NCBI RefSeq assembly: GCF_900177705.1
Contig: NZ_FXBA01000001.1
Span: 992,001 to 1,056,000 of the forward strand
DNA length: 64,000 bases
Source: Fibrobacter sp. UWB15
GTDB taxonomy: Bacteria; Fibrobacterota; Fibrobacteria; Fibrobacterales; Fibrobacteraceae
Direction of reading: 5' to 3'
In this document: positions 24,485 through 32,505 of the stretch, piece by piece
How positions within the stretch are numbered: position 1 is the first letter of the stretch
How the letters are laid out: each line of letters opens with the position of its first letter
The notes under the pieces: generated by a model
Database searches by the model: none
What the model saw: the letters and a program-made list of their open reading frames with translations, nothing else
Told to the model about the DNA's origin: nothing
Made by a program: the position numbers and the translations under genes

Positions 24485-25446
24485 TATTCCCCCAGCGCCA
24501 TAATCTGCACCTTGCAGGCAAAGTCAATGTCTACATGGCCGCCAAGTTTACCGCTCAAGTCTTCGCCATCGAGCTGCAAAAATTCGTCTTCGGCAAATTC
24601 TAACTTAAGCGACCTGGCCTTGCGGGTCTTGATAAAATACTTCTTGACTAGATTCCCGATGACAGGCAAGTTCCCGACCGCAATAGCCAGCAAGAACCTG
24701 AACATGTTCGGCACGCATACGATTTCGAGCAGGCCGTCAGCCATATCGGACTTGTAGAAGGGATTCGTACCGCTAGCAAAACTCGGGATATTGCCCACAA
24801 TCACGGTGCGGTGGCCGTCCAGAATTTTTTGCCAGCTGCGGCCCTCGGCATCCACAAACGAAAGCTTACCCTTTTTAAGCTGGTAAGAGCGGTCCGCAAA
24901 GAAACTCTTCACGTAATGCAGTTTGTTCACCAGCACGGAATTCGAATTGAATTCGCCGTTGGCGCGGGCGCGGTTAAAATCGTGAGCGATTCGGGCATCG
25001 ATACCGCCCGAAAAATAGTTCGCAAAGGCAAGTTTCCCGTTCACCTTCCAGATATCGAAGGGTCGTGCCTTGGCCTGCAAAAGCCTACGCACCAGGAACA
25101 GAAGACCCTTGTCTACATAGGGCTTGTAAAGGTTCAAAACGCGGGCAAGATCGTTACCCGTACCAAGGGGAATCAGGCCGATTTTTACGGACTTCGCGTA
25201 TTCCGAAGAGACCATGACCGAAAGGACAGAAGACACGGTGCCATCGCCACCGACGGCCACCAGTTTTTCGGTATTGGCAAGAGCGTCCCTGATCTGATTG
25301 TCTAACCCATCGATATTGGTAAATTCGGCCTTCCATTGGTCTTCCGTATAATTCAAAGAAGACATGATTTCGGGCAAATACTGGTGAATCACCTTGCCCT
25401 GGCCGCCGCCACTAATCGGATTAATGAGAAAGACAAACTTATACAT
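24484..25446 (-). CDS. Diacylglycerol/lipid kinase (DagK/YegS family)
   Basis: A 320-residue DAGK-catalytic-domain protein: FLINPISGGGQG at the start, the nucleotide motif VGGDGTVSSVL, and IGLIPLGTGNDLARVL. It phosphorylates diacylglycerol or a related lipid with ATP. It is coupled to lpxD by a one-base overlap. A TATATT (25456-25461) puts +1 at GTG 25449 with ATG 25446 next to it, so the mRNA is probably leaderless and either codon may be used. Confidence 0.88.
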   Translation of the reverse strand: MYKFVFLINPISGGGQGKVIHQYLPEIMSSLNYTEDQWKAEFTNIDGLDNQIRDALANTEKLVAVGGDGTVSSVLSVMVSSEYAKSVKIGLIPLGTGNDLARVLNLYKPYVDKGLLFLVRRLLQAKARPFDIWKVNGKLAFANYFSGGIDARIAHDFNRARANGEFNSNSVLVNKLHYVKSFFADRSYQLKKGKLSFVDAEGRSWQKILDGHRTVIVGNIPSFASGTNPFYKSDMADGLLEIVCVPNMFRFLLAIAVGNLPVIGNLVKKYFIKTRKARSLKLEFAEDEFLQLDGEDLSGKLGGHVDIDFACKVQIMALGE

Positions 25447-25455
25447 CACTGCTAA

Positions 25456-25461
25456 AATATA
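25456..25461 (-). promoter_or_regulatory. -10 box of leaderless lipid kinase gene
   Basis: TATATT on the minus strand. Seven bases downstream is 25449, the first base of GTGATG. Confidence 0.5.
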
Positions 25462-25511
25462 ATTATATACGAAATCGAGTCTAAAGCAAAGTTTTTTGTA
25501 GCAAAAAAGCG

Positions 25512-26024
25512 TTAAGAGTTTCTCAACTCTTCTTTAATGACCAAATAATGTTCCGCATTTTCGTGGAATTTGCGGATTTCGTCTTCGGTCAGTTCGCGCA
25601 CCACATGGGCCGGAGCGCCCACTATCAGGCTACGTTCCGGGAATTCCTTATTTTGCGTCACCACGGCACCGGCAGCCACCACGCTGTTCGACTTGATGTG
25701 TACGCCATCCATGAGGATTGCACCCATGCCAATCAGCACGTGGTCGTCAACATCGCAAGCATGCAAAATGGCATTATGGCCCACGGTCACGTCGTCGCCC
25801 ACATGCACGCCGACTCCTGTCGAAAGATGCACGGTCACATTATCCTGGATATTGGTTCGCTTGCCAATGCGAATTTCGGCGAGGTCTGCACGGATAACCG
25901 TATTGTAAAAAACGGACGAATCGTCGCCAATTTCTACATCGCCAATGACTTTTGCACCTTCCGCGATAAACACACGTTCGCCAAGAACGGGCTTTTTACC
26001 TTTGTATTCAATCAAACTAGCCAT
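25512..26024 (-). CDS. Gamma-carbonic-anhydrase-family hexapeptide protein
   Basis: A 170-residue left-handed beta-helix protein of the YrdA/PaaY/CaiE group. The metal-binding His residues appear in DNVTVHLS and in VGHNAILHACD, and the RADLAEIRIGKRTNIQDN block is typical. Members are carbonic anhydrases or related metal enzymes. A TATAAA box ends nine bases before the ATG, so the leader would be about 2 bases. Confidence 0.85.
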   Translation of the reverse strand: MASLIEYKGKKPVLGERVFIAEGAKVIGDVEIGDDSSVFYNTVIRADLAEIRIGKRTNIQDNVTVHLSTGVGVHVGDDVTVGHNAILHACDVDDHVLIGMGAILMDGVHIKSNSVVAAGAVVTQNKEFPERSLIVGAPAHVVRELTEDEIRKFHENAEHYLVIKEELRNS

Positions 26025-26043
26025 AATTACAATTTATAAAAAA

Positions 26044-26092
26044 AGTAGACAGTAGGAAGTTAGAAGTAGACAGTAGGCCGTAGGAAGTGGTA
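26044..26092. repeat. Heptad repeat (seven units)
   Basis: AGTAGAC AGTAGGA AGTTAGA AGTAGAC AGTAGGC CGTAGGA AGTGGTA, then G/T-rich DNA, between the divergent carbonic-anhydrase-like and ALDH genes. Confidence 0.65.
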
Positions 26093-26182
26093 TGGGGTGT
26101 GGGCTATGGGGTTTGGACGGTGGGTGTACGCTTCAATGGTATAAATCAAGCGACTTTAGACCTAAGACGTATGAGTAAAAAT

Positions 26183-26188
26183 TATATT
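26183..26188 (+). promoter_or_regulatory. -10 box of leaderless ALDH gene
   Basis: TATATT ends eight bases before ATG 26196. No Shine-Dalgarno sequence is present. Confidence 0.5.
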
Positions 26189-26195
26189 GTTCCAC

Positions 26196-27629
26196 ATGTC
26201 AGATTTCTTACAAAACATATTTGATGCGCAGGGTGAAAACCGCTGGAAAATTGCACAATCAAGCGTGAAGGAACGAATCGCCAAGTTGGTTAAACTCCGC
26301 AAGGTCATTGTGGCCCGACAGCAGGAATTTTATGATGCCGTATGGACCGATTTCCACAAGCCGAAAACCGAAGTCTGGCTTACCGAAGTCTACCCTGCCC
26401 TGCAAGAAATCGACCACACCGTGAACCACTTGCCCGATTGGGTTGAAGACAAAGACGGTAACTTTAGTCTTCTGTTCCCGCTGAATTCAAGCGTGAGCCA
26501 TTTTGAGCCCAAGGGCCGCGTGCTGATTATGGCACCGTGGAATTACCCGTTCTTGCTTTTTATTTCGCCGGTCGTCGCAGCCGTCGCTGCCGGCAATGTG
26601 GTGATAGCAAAGCCGAGCCACAAGACGCCTCATGTAGCGGCATTTCTTGAATCGCTGATTTCTGACGTTTTCCCGCAAAACGAAGTCGCCGTTGTGCAGG
26701 GCGCAGGTGCCGAAATTGGCGACCAGTTGCTCGCCCTCCCCTTCGATCATGTGTTCTTTACGGGTAGCCCGAACGTGGGCGCCCATGTGGCAGAACAAGC
26801 GGCAAAAATTCATGCCGGAGTCACGCTTGAACTCGGCGGAAAATCGCCGGCAATCGTTCTGGATGACGTGAACATCAAGGATGCCGCAAAGAAAATCGCC
26901 TGGGGCAAGTGCCTGAACGCAGGCCAAACCTGCATCGCTCCCGACTACATGCTTTGCCCGCAACGTTTAATGCAGCCGCTCGCCGAAGCCGTTGCAGACA
27001 ACATAAAGAAGATGTACGGCGAAACCGAAGACGCCCGCCGGAACTCAGAAATTTTTGTACACATCGTTGAAAGCCGCACCGTCGAGCGCCACCAAGCGCT
27101 CATTGAGGATGCGGTTGCGAAGGGTGCGAAGGCCGTCATCGGCGGCGCGGAATTCTGCGACAGTGGCACCAGATACACGCCCGCGACCGTGCTGACCGAT
27201 GTCACCCCCGACATGCGCATTATGGAATCCGAAATTTTCGGACCGATTCTCCCGATTATCGCTTACGATTCGCTAGAAGATGCAATTACCTTCATTCAAG
27301 CGCGCCCGAAGCCACTGGCGCTGTACATTTTTGGAAAATCCGAAGTGAAAATCAACGAAGTCATCGCCAGCACGACCTCGGGCTCTACTTGCGTGAACCA
27401 CTGCATTTTGCAAATCGAAAATCTGTCGGTTCCTTTTGGCGGAGTCGGCATGAGCGGCACCGGCAATTACCACGGAATTTATGGCTTCAAGACTTTTAGC
27501 CACGAACGCAACGTGATGCGACAAGGCGCATTAGACACCATGACATTCCTTTACCCGCCGTACCACAAGAAAGGCGAGAAAGGACTCCGCGCAAGAATCC
27601 AACGGATTGCAAGGAAATTCCTCAGCTAG
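26196..27629 (+). CDS. Aldehyde dehydrogenase (class 3-like)
   Basis: A 477-residue ALDH: APWNYPFLLF and KPSHKTP at the cofactor site, FFTGSPNVG, catalytic Glu in LELGGKSPAIV, catalytic Cys in NAGQTCIAPDY, and the ESEIFGPILPI motif. Size and C-terminal basic/hydrophobic tail match class 3 (fatty or aromatic aldehyde) enzymes that can be membrane-associated. It oxidises aldehydes to acids with NAD(P)+. The real start is ATG 26196, supported by the -10 position. It is a single-gene unit facing the thioesterase gene. Confidence 0.9.
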   Translation: MSDFLQNIFDAQGENRWKIAQSSVKERIAKLVKLRKVIVARQQEFYDAVWTDFHKPKTEVWLTEVYPALQEIDHTVNHLPDWVEDKDGNFSLLFPLNSSVSHFEPKGRVLIMAPWNYPFLLFISPVVAAVAAGNVVIAKPSHKTPHVAAFLESLISDVFPQNEVAVVQGAGAEIGDQLLALPFDHVFFTGSPNVGAHVAEQAAKIHAGVTLELGGKSPAIVLDDVNIKDAAKKIAWGKCLNAGQTCIAPDYMLCPQRLMQPLAEAVADNIKKMYGETEDARRNSEIFVHIVESRTVERHQALIEDAVAKGAKAVIGGAEFCDSGTRYTPATVLTDVTPDMRIMESEIFGPILPIIAYDSLEDAITFIQARPKPLALYIFGKSEVKINEVIASTTSGSTCVNHCILQIENLSVPFGGVGMSGTGNYHGIYGFKTFSHERNVMRQGALDTMTFLYPPYHKKGEKGLRARIQRIARKFLS

Positions 27630-27645
27630 AGATCCTTCGAGTCAC

Positions 27646-27680
27646 TTCCTACTGCCTACTGTCTACATCCTACTAACTAG
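27646..27680. repeat. Heptad repeat at the thioesterase 3' end
   Basis: TTCCTAC TGCCTAC TGTCTAC ATCCTAC TAACTAG. The last unit contains the stop codon of the thioesterase gene (minus strand). Confidence 0.6.
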
Positions 27681-28108
27681 TGACCGACGTACAGGCGCTT
27701 CATTTCGTCGGAAATGGCCATGGGACGGCCGCGTTTCATGTCGACAAGCACCCACTGGGTTTCCGATTCGAAAATCACCTTGCCATCAGAGACGCGTTCA
27801 AAGCGGCACTTGCGCAAGCTAGCCACCTTGCCGTAAGCAGCGACCCAAGTGGTTCCGCGGATTTCATCACCGAGGAACGCCTGGTTCTTGTATTCCACGT
27901 GCTGCACGTGAATCATCCAACCAGCTCCCAGGTCACGCATCAGCTGCGTACCGCCCACCTGCTCCGAATGAGCAATGGCGATGTCCTGAATCCACTGCAC
28001 CGACCATACGTTATTGAAATGATGATTGTCGTCAATCATTTCGGGCGTCACCTTGAACACCTGCGTAAATTGCATCGGGTCAACCGTTTCTTCCATCGCA
28101 ATCGCCAT
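27677..28108 (-). CDS. Acyl-CoA/acyl-ACP thioesterase (4HBT hot-dog)
   Basis: A 143-residue hot-dog protein of the 4-hydroxybenzoyl-CoA thioesterase type: DDNHHFNNVWSVQWIQDIAIAHSEQVG contains the DxNxHxNN-like active-site block, followed by HVQHVEYKNQAFLGDEI. Such enzymes cleave short or medium acyl thioesters. It follows the pyridoxal kinase gene by six bases, so the two are probably co-transcribed without a functional link. Confidence 0.82.
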   Translation of the reverse strand: MAIAMEETVDPMQFTQVFKVTPEMIDDNHHFNNVWSVQWIQDIAIAHSEQVGGTQLMRDLGAGWMIHVQHVEYKNQAFLGDEIRGTTWVAAYGKVASLRKCRFERVSDGKVIFESETQWVLVDMKRGRPMAISDEMKRLYVGH

Positions 28109-28114
28109 AAATAC

Positions 28115-28948
28115 CTACTCGTCTGCTAAATTTTTGATCAAGTTCGGGAGCGCAAGTTCAAACTTGACTCCATACCAGTGAGACTTGTCTTCATAAGTCT
28201 TTTCGATGCATTCCAGCACAAAGTCGGCCGCAATCCGGGCCGCATCGACCATAGGACGACCGCGGAGCATGGCTCCTACAAAAGCCGAGGCATAGCAGTC
28301 GCCTGTGCCGTTAAAGCCCTTGGTAATTTTCTTGTGCTCGTAGTAGTTGAATTCCTTGCCGTCGTAAAGCATGACACCCGTATAATCCGGACGGAATCCG
28401 ACACCGGTCAGCACCACCGACTTGGTGCCCAGTTCGCAGAGTTTTTTGCAAAGCAGTTCGACCGTTTCGCGGTCAATATTTTCGCTGTACTCCGTATCCG
28501 TGAGCATGCAAGCTTCGGTCATGTTCGGAAGCAAAACATCGGCATGGGCGCACAAATCCTTCATGGCATCGACAAATTCCATATTGAAGCCGGGGTAAAG
28601 CGCCCCGTTGTCGGCCATGGCAGGGTCGACTACCCGAATCGCACCATCGACACCGTTCGTGTCCATGATGTGCTTGACCATGTTAATTTGCTCGATTGAA
28701 CCCAGATAACCGGTATAGAACGCATCGAAGCGAATATCAGCCACACGCCAGTGTTCGCTAATCGGCAACATTTCTTTAGTCAGATCCTGGAATGTCCAGC
28801 CTGTAAAGCCGCCCGTATGGGTCGAAAGAATCGCCGACGGCAACACCGCCGTCTCTACACCGCACGCAGAAATAATCGGCAGTGCCACCGTGAGGGAGCA
28901 CTGTCCAAAGCACGAAATATCTTGAATCGTAAGGACTCGCCTGTACAT
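28115..28948 (-). CDS. pdxY: Pyridoxal/pyridoxamine kinase
   Basis: A 277-residue ribokinase-fold enzyme: QDISCFGQCSLTVALPIISACG at the start, LPSAILSTHTGGF as substrate lid, and GTGDCYASAFVGA as ATP/anion hole with catalytic Asp. It phosphorylates pyridoxal or pyridoxamine for PLP salvage. The true start is ATG 28948, because TATATT ends seven bases before it and the mRNA would be leaderless. The seven codons before it are not conserved-looking. Confidence 0.88.
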   Translation of the reverse strand: MYRRVLTIQDISCFGQCSLTVALPIISACGVETAVLPSAILSTHTGGFTGWTFQDLTKEMLPISEHWRVADIRFDAFYTGYLGSIEQINMVKHIMDTNGVDGAIRVVDPAMADNGALYPGFNMEFVDAMKDLCAHADVLLPNMTEACMLTDTEYSENIDRETVELLCKKLCELGTKSVVLTGVGFRPDYTGVMLYDGKEFNYYEHKKITKGFNGTGDCYASAFVGAMLRGRPMVDAARIAADFVLECIEKTYEDKSHWYGVKFELALPNLIKNLADE

Positions 28949-28954
28949 GCCCCA

Positions 28955-28960
28955 AATATA
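28955..28960 (-). promoter_or_regulatory. -10 box of leaderless pyridoxal kinase gene
   Basis: Minus-strand TATATT. The predicted +1 at 28948 is the A of the ATG. Confidence 0.55.
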
Positions 28961-28992
28961 GAATTGCAAAGCCCCCTTTTTTTTGATTAAGT

Positions 28993-29046
28993 TATATTTA
29001 CGACATTACAACAAGGTGTTTTGGGCCCTCCTTGGTCTGGACCAAT
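28993..29046 (+). promoter_or_regulatory. glgB -10 box and palindromic leader element
   Basis: TATATT at 28993-28998 predicts a start near 29005 and a leader of about 56 bases. The leader contains the inverted repeat TTGGTC-TG-GACCAA (29032-29045) just before the AGGAG, a possible operator or a small RNA hairpin affecting translation. Confidence 0.45.
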
Positions 29047-29060
29047 TACAGGAGTTTTGT

Positions 29061-31277
29061 ATGGAATGGAATGATTTTACGAGCCTTACGTCAGAAGACA
29101 TGCGTGCCATTTGGGATTTCAATACCAAAGACCCGTTCTCGATTTTAGGTTTGCATCCGCTGAACACGGACCGCGGCTTAAAGACGGTGATTCGCGCCTA
29201 CCAACCGCAGGCAAGCTTTATTCGCGGTGAATCTTGTGACGGCGAATTTGAATTCGATTTCATGAAGCTTGGCAACACGGGATTTTTTGAAGCCATTCTG
29301 GACAAGGAATACGAACCGTTCTTTTACAACTTGATCATTCGCCAAGACGACGGCAACGAATACACGCTGACCGACCCGTATGCATTTCTCCCTGTACTTA
29401 GCGACTTTGACCGCCACCTGATTTCGAGCGGCACGCACTACGAACTGTACCGCAAACTTGGTGCAAACCTTGTTGAACACCAGGGCTTTAAGGGCGTGCA
29501 CTTTGCCGTCTGGGCTCCGAACGCCCACGCAGTCTCTGTCGTCGGTAGCTTTAACAGCTGGGACGGTCGCCGCCACCAGATGCGCATGCTTGGCTCCACC
29601 GGCATTTGGGAAATTTTCATTCCGAACATTGGCGAAGGCGAACTCTACCGCTTCGAAATTCACGGTGCCGATGGCAACCTGCATGTTAAAGTGGACCCGC
29701 TCGCAAAACTCAGCGAAGTCCGCCCGGCAACTGCCTCCATCACCACGCACCTCGACGGCTACGAATGGGGCGACGACCTTTACATGTCTACACATTGGGC
29801 AACCAAGGTCTTCGGTTCGCCCATGAACATTTACGAAGTCCACGCCGGTTCCTGGCGCCGCGACCCCGCGAATCCGGACCGCTTCTTGAACTGGGATGAA
29901 CTTGCAGAAACCTTGATTCCGTACCTCAAGGAAATGGGCTACACCCACGTGGAATTTTTGCCGCTGGCCGAGCACCCGCTCGATGAATCTTGGGGCTACC
30001 AGGTGACCGGTTACTACTCCCCCACGAGCCGCTACGGCACACCGGACCAGTTCAGGCATTTTGTGGACCTTTGCCACCAGAACGAAATCGGCGTGATTGT
30101 GGACTGGGTTCCGGCTCACTTCCCCAAAGACGCCCACGCACTCGGACGCTTTGACGGCACCGCCTGTTACGAACATGCCGACCCGCGCCAGGGCGAACAC
30201 CCGCACTGGGGCACCTACATCTTTAACCTGGGCCGTAACGAAGTCAAGAACTTCTTGATTGCAAACGCCATGTACTGGCTCAAGGAATTCCACTGCGACG
30301 GCCTGCGAGTTGACGCCGTGGCCTCGATGCTTTACCTCGACTACGGCAAGGGCCCCGGCCAGTGGGTCCCGAACAAGGACGGCGGCAACATCAACTACGA
30401 TACGCTCGAATTCCTGAAGCACCTGAACAGCATCATGGGTCGCCTCACTCCGCATGCGATTTTGATTGCTGAAGAATCAACCAGCTTTCCAAGCATTACG
30501 CGCCCGCCTGAACAGGGCGGTCTTGGCTTCCACTACAAGTGGAACATGGGCTGGATGAACGACTTCCTCAGCTACATTCAGCATGAACCGATTCACCGCA
30601 AGTACCACCACAACCAGCTGACCTTCAGCATGGTGTACGCCTACAGCGAAAACTTCATCCAGGTGTTCAGCCACGACGAAGTGGTGCACGGCAAGGGCTC
30701 TATGCTAGGCAAGATGCCGGGTGACAACTGGCAGAAGTTTGCAAACCTCCGCCTCACCTACGCTTTCCAGTATGCGCACCCGGGCAAGAAACTCAACTTC
30801 ATGGGCAACGAGTTCGGGCAGTTCCGCGAATGGAACGAGAAGCGTTCGCTTGACTGGCACCTCATCAGCTGGGATAGCCACGGCAAGCTCCTGCAGATGA
30901 TGAAGGTTTTGAACCACCTGTACAAGGAAAACGCCCCGTTCTGGGAAATCGACCACTACTACACAGGCTTTGAATGGATCTGGTGCGACGATGCCGACAA
31001 TTCCATCGTGAGCTTTGTGCGTAAGGACGACCACGGAAACCAGATTCTGTGCGTATTCAACTTCACGCCGGTGGTCCGCAACGACTACCGCCTCGGCGCT
31101 CCGACCCGCGGCAAGTGGAAAGAAATCTTCAACACCGATGCAAGCATGTTCGGCGGCTCTAACGTGGGTAACTTCGGCGAAGTCTGGACGCAGGATATTC
31201 CGTGGCAGAATCGCCAGTGGAGCCTGAATATCAAGCTCCCGCCGCTGGCCGCAGTCTACTTCCGCTTGGAACGTTAA
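29061..31277 (+). CDS. glgB: 1,4-alpha-glucan branching enzyme GlgB
   Basis: A 738-residue GH13 branching enzyme with N-terminal CBM48 domains (FAVWAPNAHAVSVVGSFNSW), then the alpha-amylase barrel with its four regions: DWVPAHF, GLRVDAVAS (Asp418 nucleophile), AEESTSFP (Glu acid/base) and FSHDEVVHGK, and a C-terminal beta domain. It makes alpha-1,6 branches in glycogen, which Fibrobacter stores in large amounts. ATG 29061 has AGGAG at normal spacing. It is followed by a strong terminator. Other glg genes are not in the window. Confidence 0.96.
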   Translation: MEWNDFTSLTSEDMRAIWDFNTKDPFSILGLHPLNTDRGLKTVIRAYQPQASFIRGESCDGEFEFDFMKLGNTGFFEAILDKEYEPFFYNLIIRQDDGNEYTLTDPYAFLPVLSDFDRHLISSGTHYELYRKLGANLVEHQGFKGVHFAVWAPNAHAVSVVGSFNSWDGRRHQMRMLGSTGIWEIFIPNIGEGELYRFEIHGADGNLHVKVDPLAKLSEVRPATASITTHLDGYEWGDDLYMSTHWATKVFGSPMNIYEVHAGSWRRDPANPDRFLNWDELAETLIPYLKEMGYTHVEFLPLAEHPLDESWGYQVTGYYSPTSRYGTPDQFRHFVDLCHQNEIGVIVDWVPAHFPKDAHALGRFDGTACYEHADPRQGEHPHWGTYIFNLGRNEVKNFLIANAMYWLKEFHCDGLRVDAVASMLYLDYGKGPGQWVPNKDGGNINYDTLEFLKHLNSIMGRLTPHAILIAEESTSFPSITRPPEQGGLGFHYKWNMGWMNDFLSYIQHEPIHRKYHHNQLTFSMVYAYSENFIQVFSHDEVVHGKGSMLGKMPGDNWQKFANLRLTYAFQYAHPGKKLNFMGNEFGQFREWNEKRSLDWHLISWDSHGKLLQMMKVLNHLYKENAPFWEIDHYYTGFEWIWCDDADNSIVSFVRKDDHGNQILCVFNFTPVVRNDYRLGAPTRGKWKEIFNTDASMFGGSNVGNFGEVWTQDIPWQNRQWSLNIKLPPLAAVYFRLER

Positions 31278-31300
31278 GCGAAGAATTCTAAACATTAAAA

Positions 31301-31328
31301 AGCCCCGATTCATCATCGGGGCTTTTTC
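31301..31328. terminator. Bidirectional terminator between glgB and a FISUMP gene
   Basis: AGCCCCGAT-TCATC-ATCGGGGCT, perfect nine-pair stem, followed by TTTTC on the + strand and preceded by AAAA, so it can serve both convergent genes. Confidence 0.85.
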
Positions 31329-31340
31329 ACTTTTTTGAGA

Positions 31341-32492
31341 CTAATCTTGCATGCAGCGTAGGGCTATTCGACTGGACTTCCCGTAATAATCTTTAAATAC
31401 ATACTGATAATAATAATTGAATTCTCGTACGTCAGCGCAACTTACACACTCTGAAGATTCACTTGCGCTCCAGAAAGCAACCGATTCCAATGGATGATTT
31501 CGGCTCATTTTCGGTTCAAACGGCAACGCCGAAAAACCGAAGCGATCCGACCCCGTGGGTGCATCCGGATGTTCAGCCCATAAACTTTTCGCCTTAAGGC
31601 TCACGCCAAGGTCTTCGTCTCCATTATTCATGTCTACAAATTTCTCCAAGAGTTTCCAGTCACGTTTGCTGGGCACATGCCAACCCTCTGGACAAATGCC
31701 TTGACGAGGAAGATCCGAAATTTCAAAATAGCAGGAATGGTTCTCACAATATTCAGTGGTATCAATAGCCTGAGACCAAGTATAGCCACGGCCATACTTG
31801 GCAATGCTATCTTCGGCATGTGGGATAACTTCCTTTGAGAACCAATAGACGAACCGGTCATCTGTTGTCGTATCGCCAATATCGTAATTCAAGTTCTGAG
31901 CCATCCAGACCTGGTCACCGATTTTTACTGTACGATAGACTTGATTATCCCTTTTGTCCAGCAATTCACCATATTCAATTTCTGGATTCAGGTACTGAGT
32001 CGGCAAGCACTTGTACTTGCTACAGTCATAATCCTTTGAAGGGATCAACTGTACCACACTGCTGCTAGACTCTTCTTCCGAACTAGACGATTCCTGAACG
32101 ACAGAACTCGATGAAATTTGAACACTGGAACTAGATAATATTAAATCTATGGAACTAGACGAAACCTGATTATTGGAACTCGACGATTCTTCTACGCTTG
32201 AGCTCGACAATTCTTGAACGCCGGAACTTGACGAATTCAACGCATTGGAACTAGAAGAAACCAAAACGCTGGAACTAGATGATCCTTGTACATTGGAACT
32301 GCTCGAAGAATCCCCGGCAAGCGTTGTGGTTGAACTACTCGACGATAAAGAAACCGAAGTCTCTTTTTCACTTGAACAGGACTCTGCAGGAGAATCATCT
32401 ATGCCTGTCAGATAAGTCATTTTCGTTTCGTTGTCAGAACAGCCGCTAAAATATGCCAGCAGGGCTGCAGCCGTAAACAATTTAAATTTCAT
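31341..32492 (-). CDS. FISUMP-domain lipoprotein
   Basis: A 383-residue lipoprotein. The lipobox is AYFSGC. A Ser-rich linker with recurring SSSS blocks follows (about residues 40-155). The C-terminal domain (165-383) is the Fibrobacter succinogenes major paralogous domain (TIGR02145): DKRDNQVYRTVKIGDQVWMAQNLNY, GICPEGWHVPS and the final ALRCMQD. The family is large in Fibrobacter, with unknown function. The fold resembles FGE/C-type-lectin-like binding modules, so surface recognition is a guess. ATG 32492 gives a proper signal peptide. Confidence 0.85.
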   Translation of the reverse strand: MKFKLFTAAALLAYFSGCSDNETKMTYLTGIDDSPAESCSSEKETSVSLSSSSSTTTLAGDSSSSSNVQGSSSSSVLVSSSSNALNSSSSGVQELSSSSVEESSSSNNQVSSSSIDLILSSSSVQISSSSVVQESSSSEEESSSSVVQLIPSKDYDCSKYKCLPTQYLNPEIEYGELLDKRDNQVYRTVKIGDQVWMAQNLNYDIGDTTTDDRFVYWFSKEVIPHAEDSIAKYGRGYTWSQAIDTTEYCENHSCYFEISDLPRQGICPEGWHVPSKRDWKLLEKFVDMNNGDEDLGVSLKAKSLWAEHPDAPTGSDRFGFSALPFEPKMSRNHPLESVAFWSASESSECVSCADVREFNYYYQYVFKDYYGKSSRIALRCMQD

Positions 32493-32505
32493 CTGTTTCC
32501 CCCAC

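Noticed and set aside
29178-30455. A long minus-strand frame inside glgB
   Set aside because: Antisense shadow rich in Val, Ala and His; glgB on the + strand has all family motifs.
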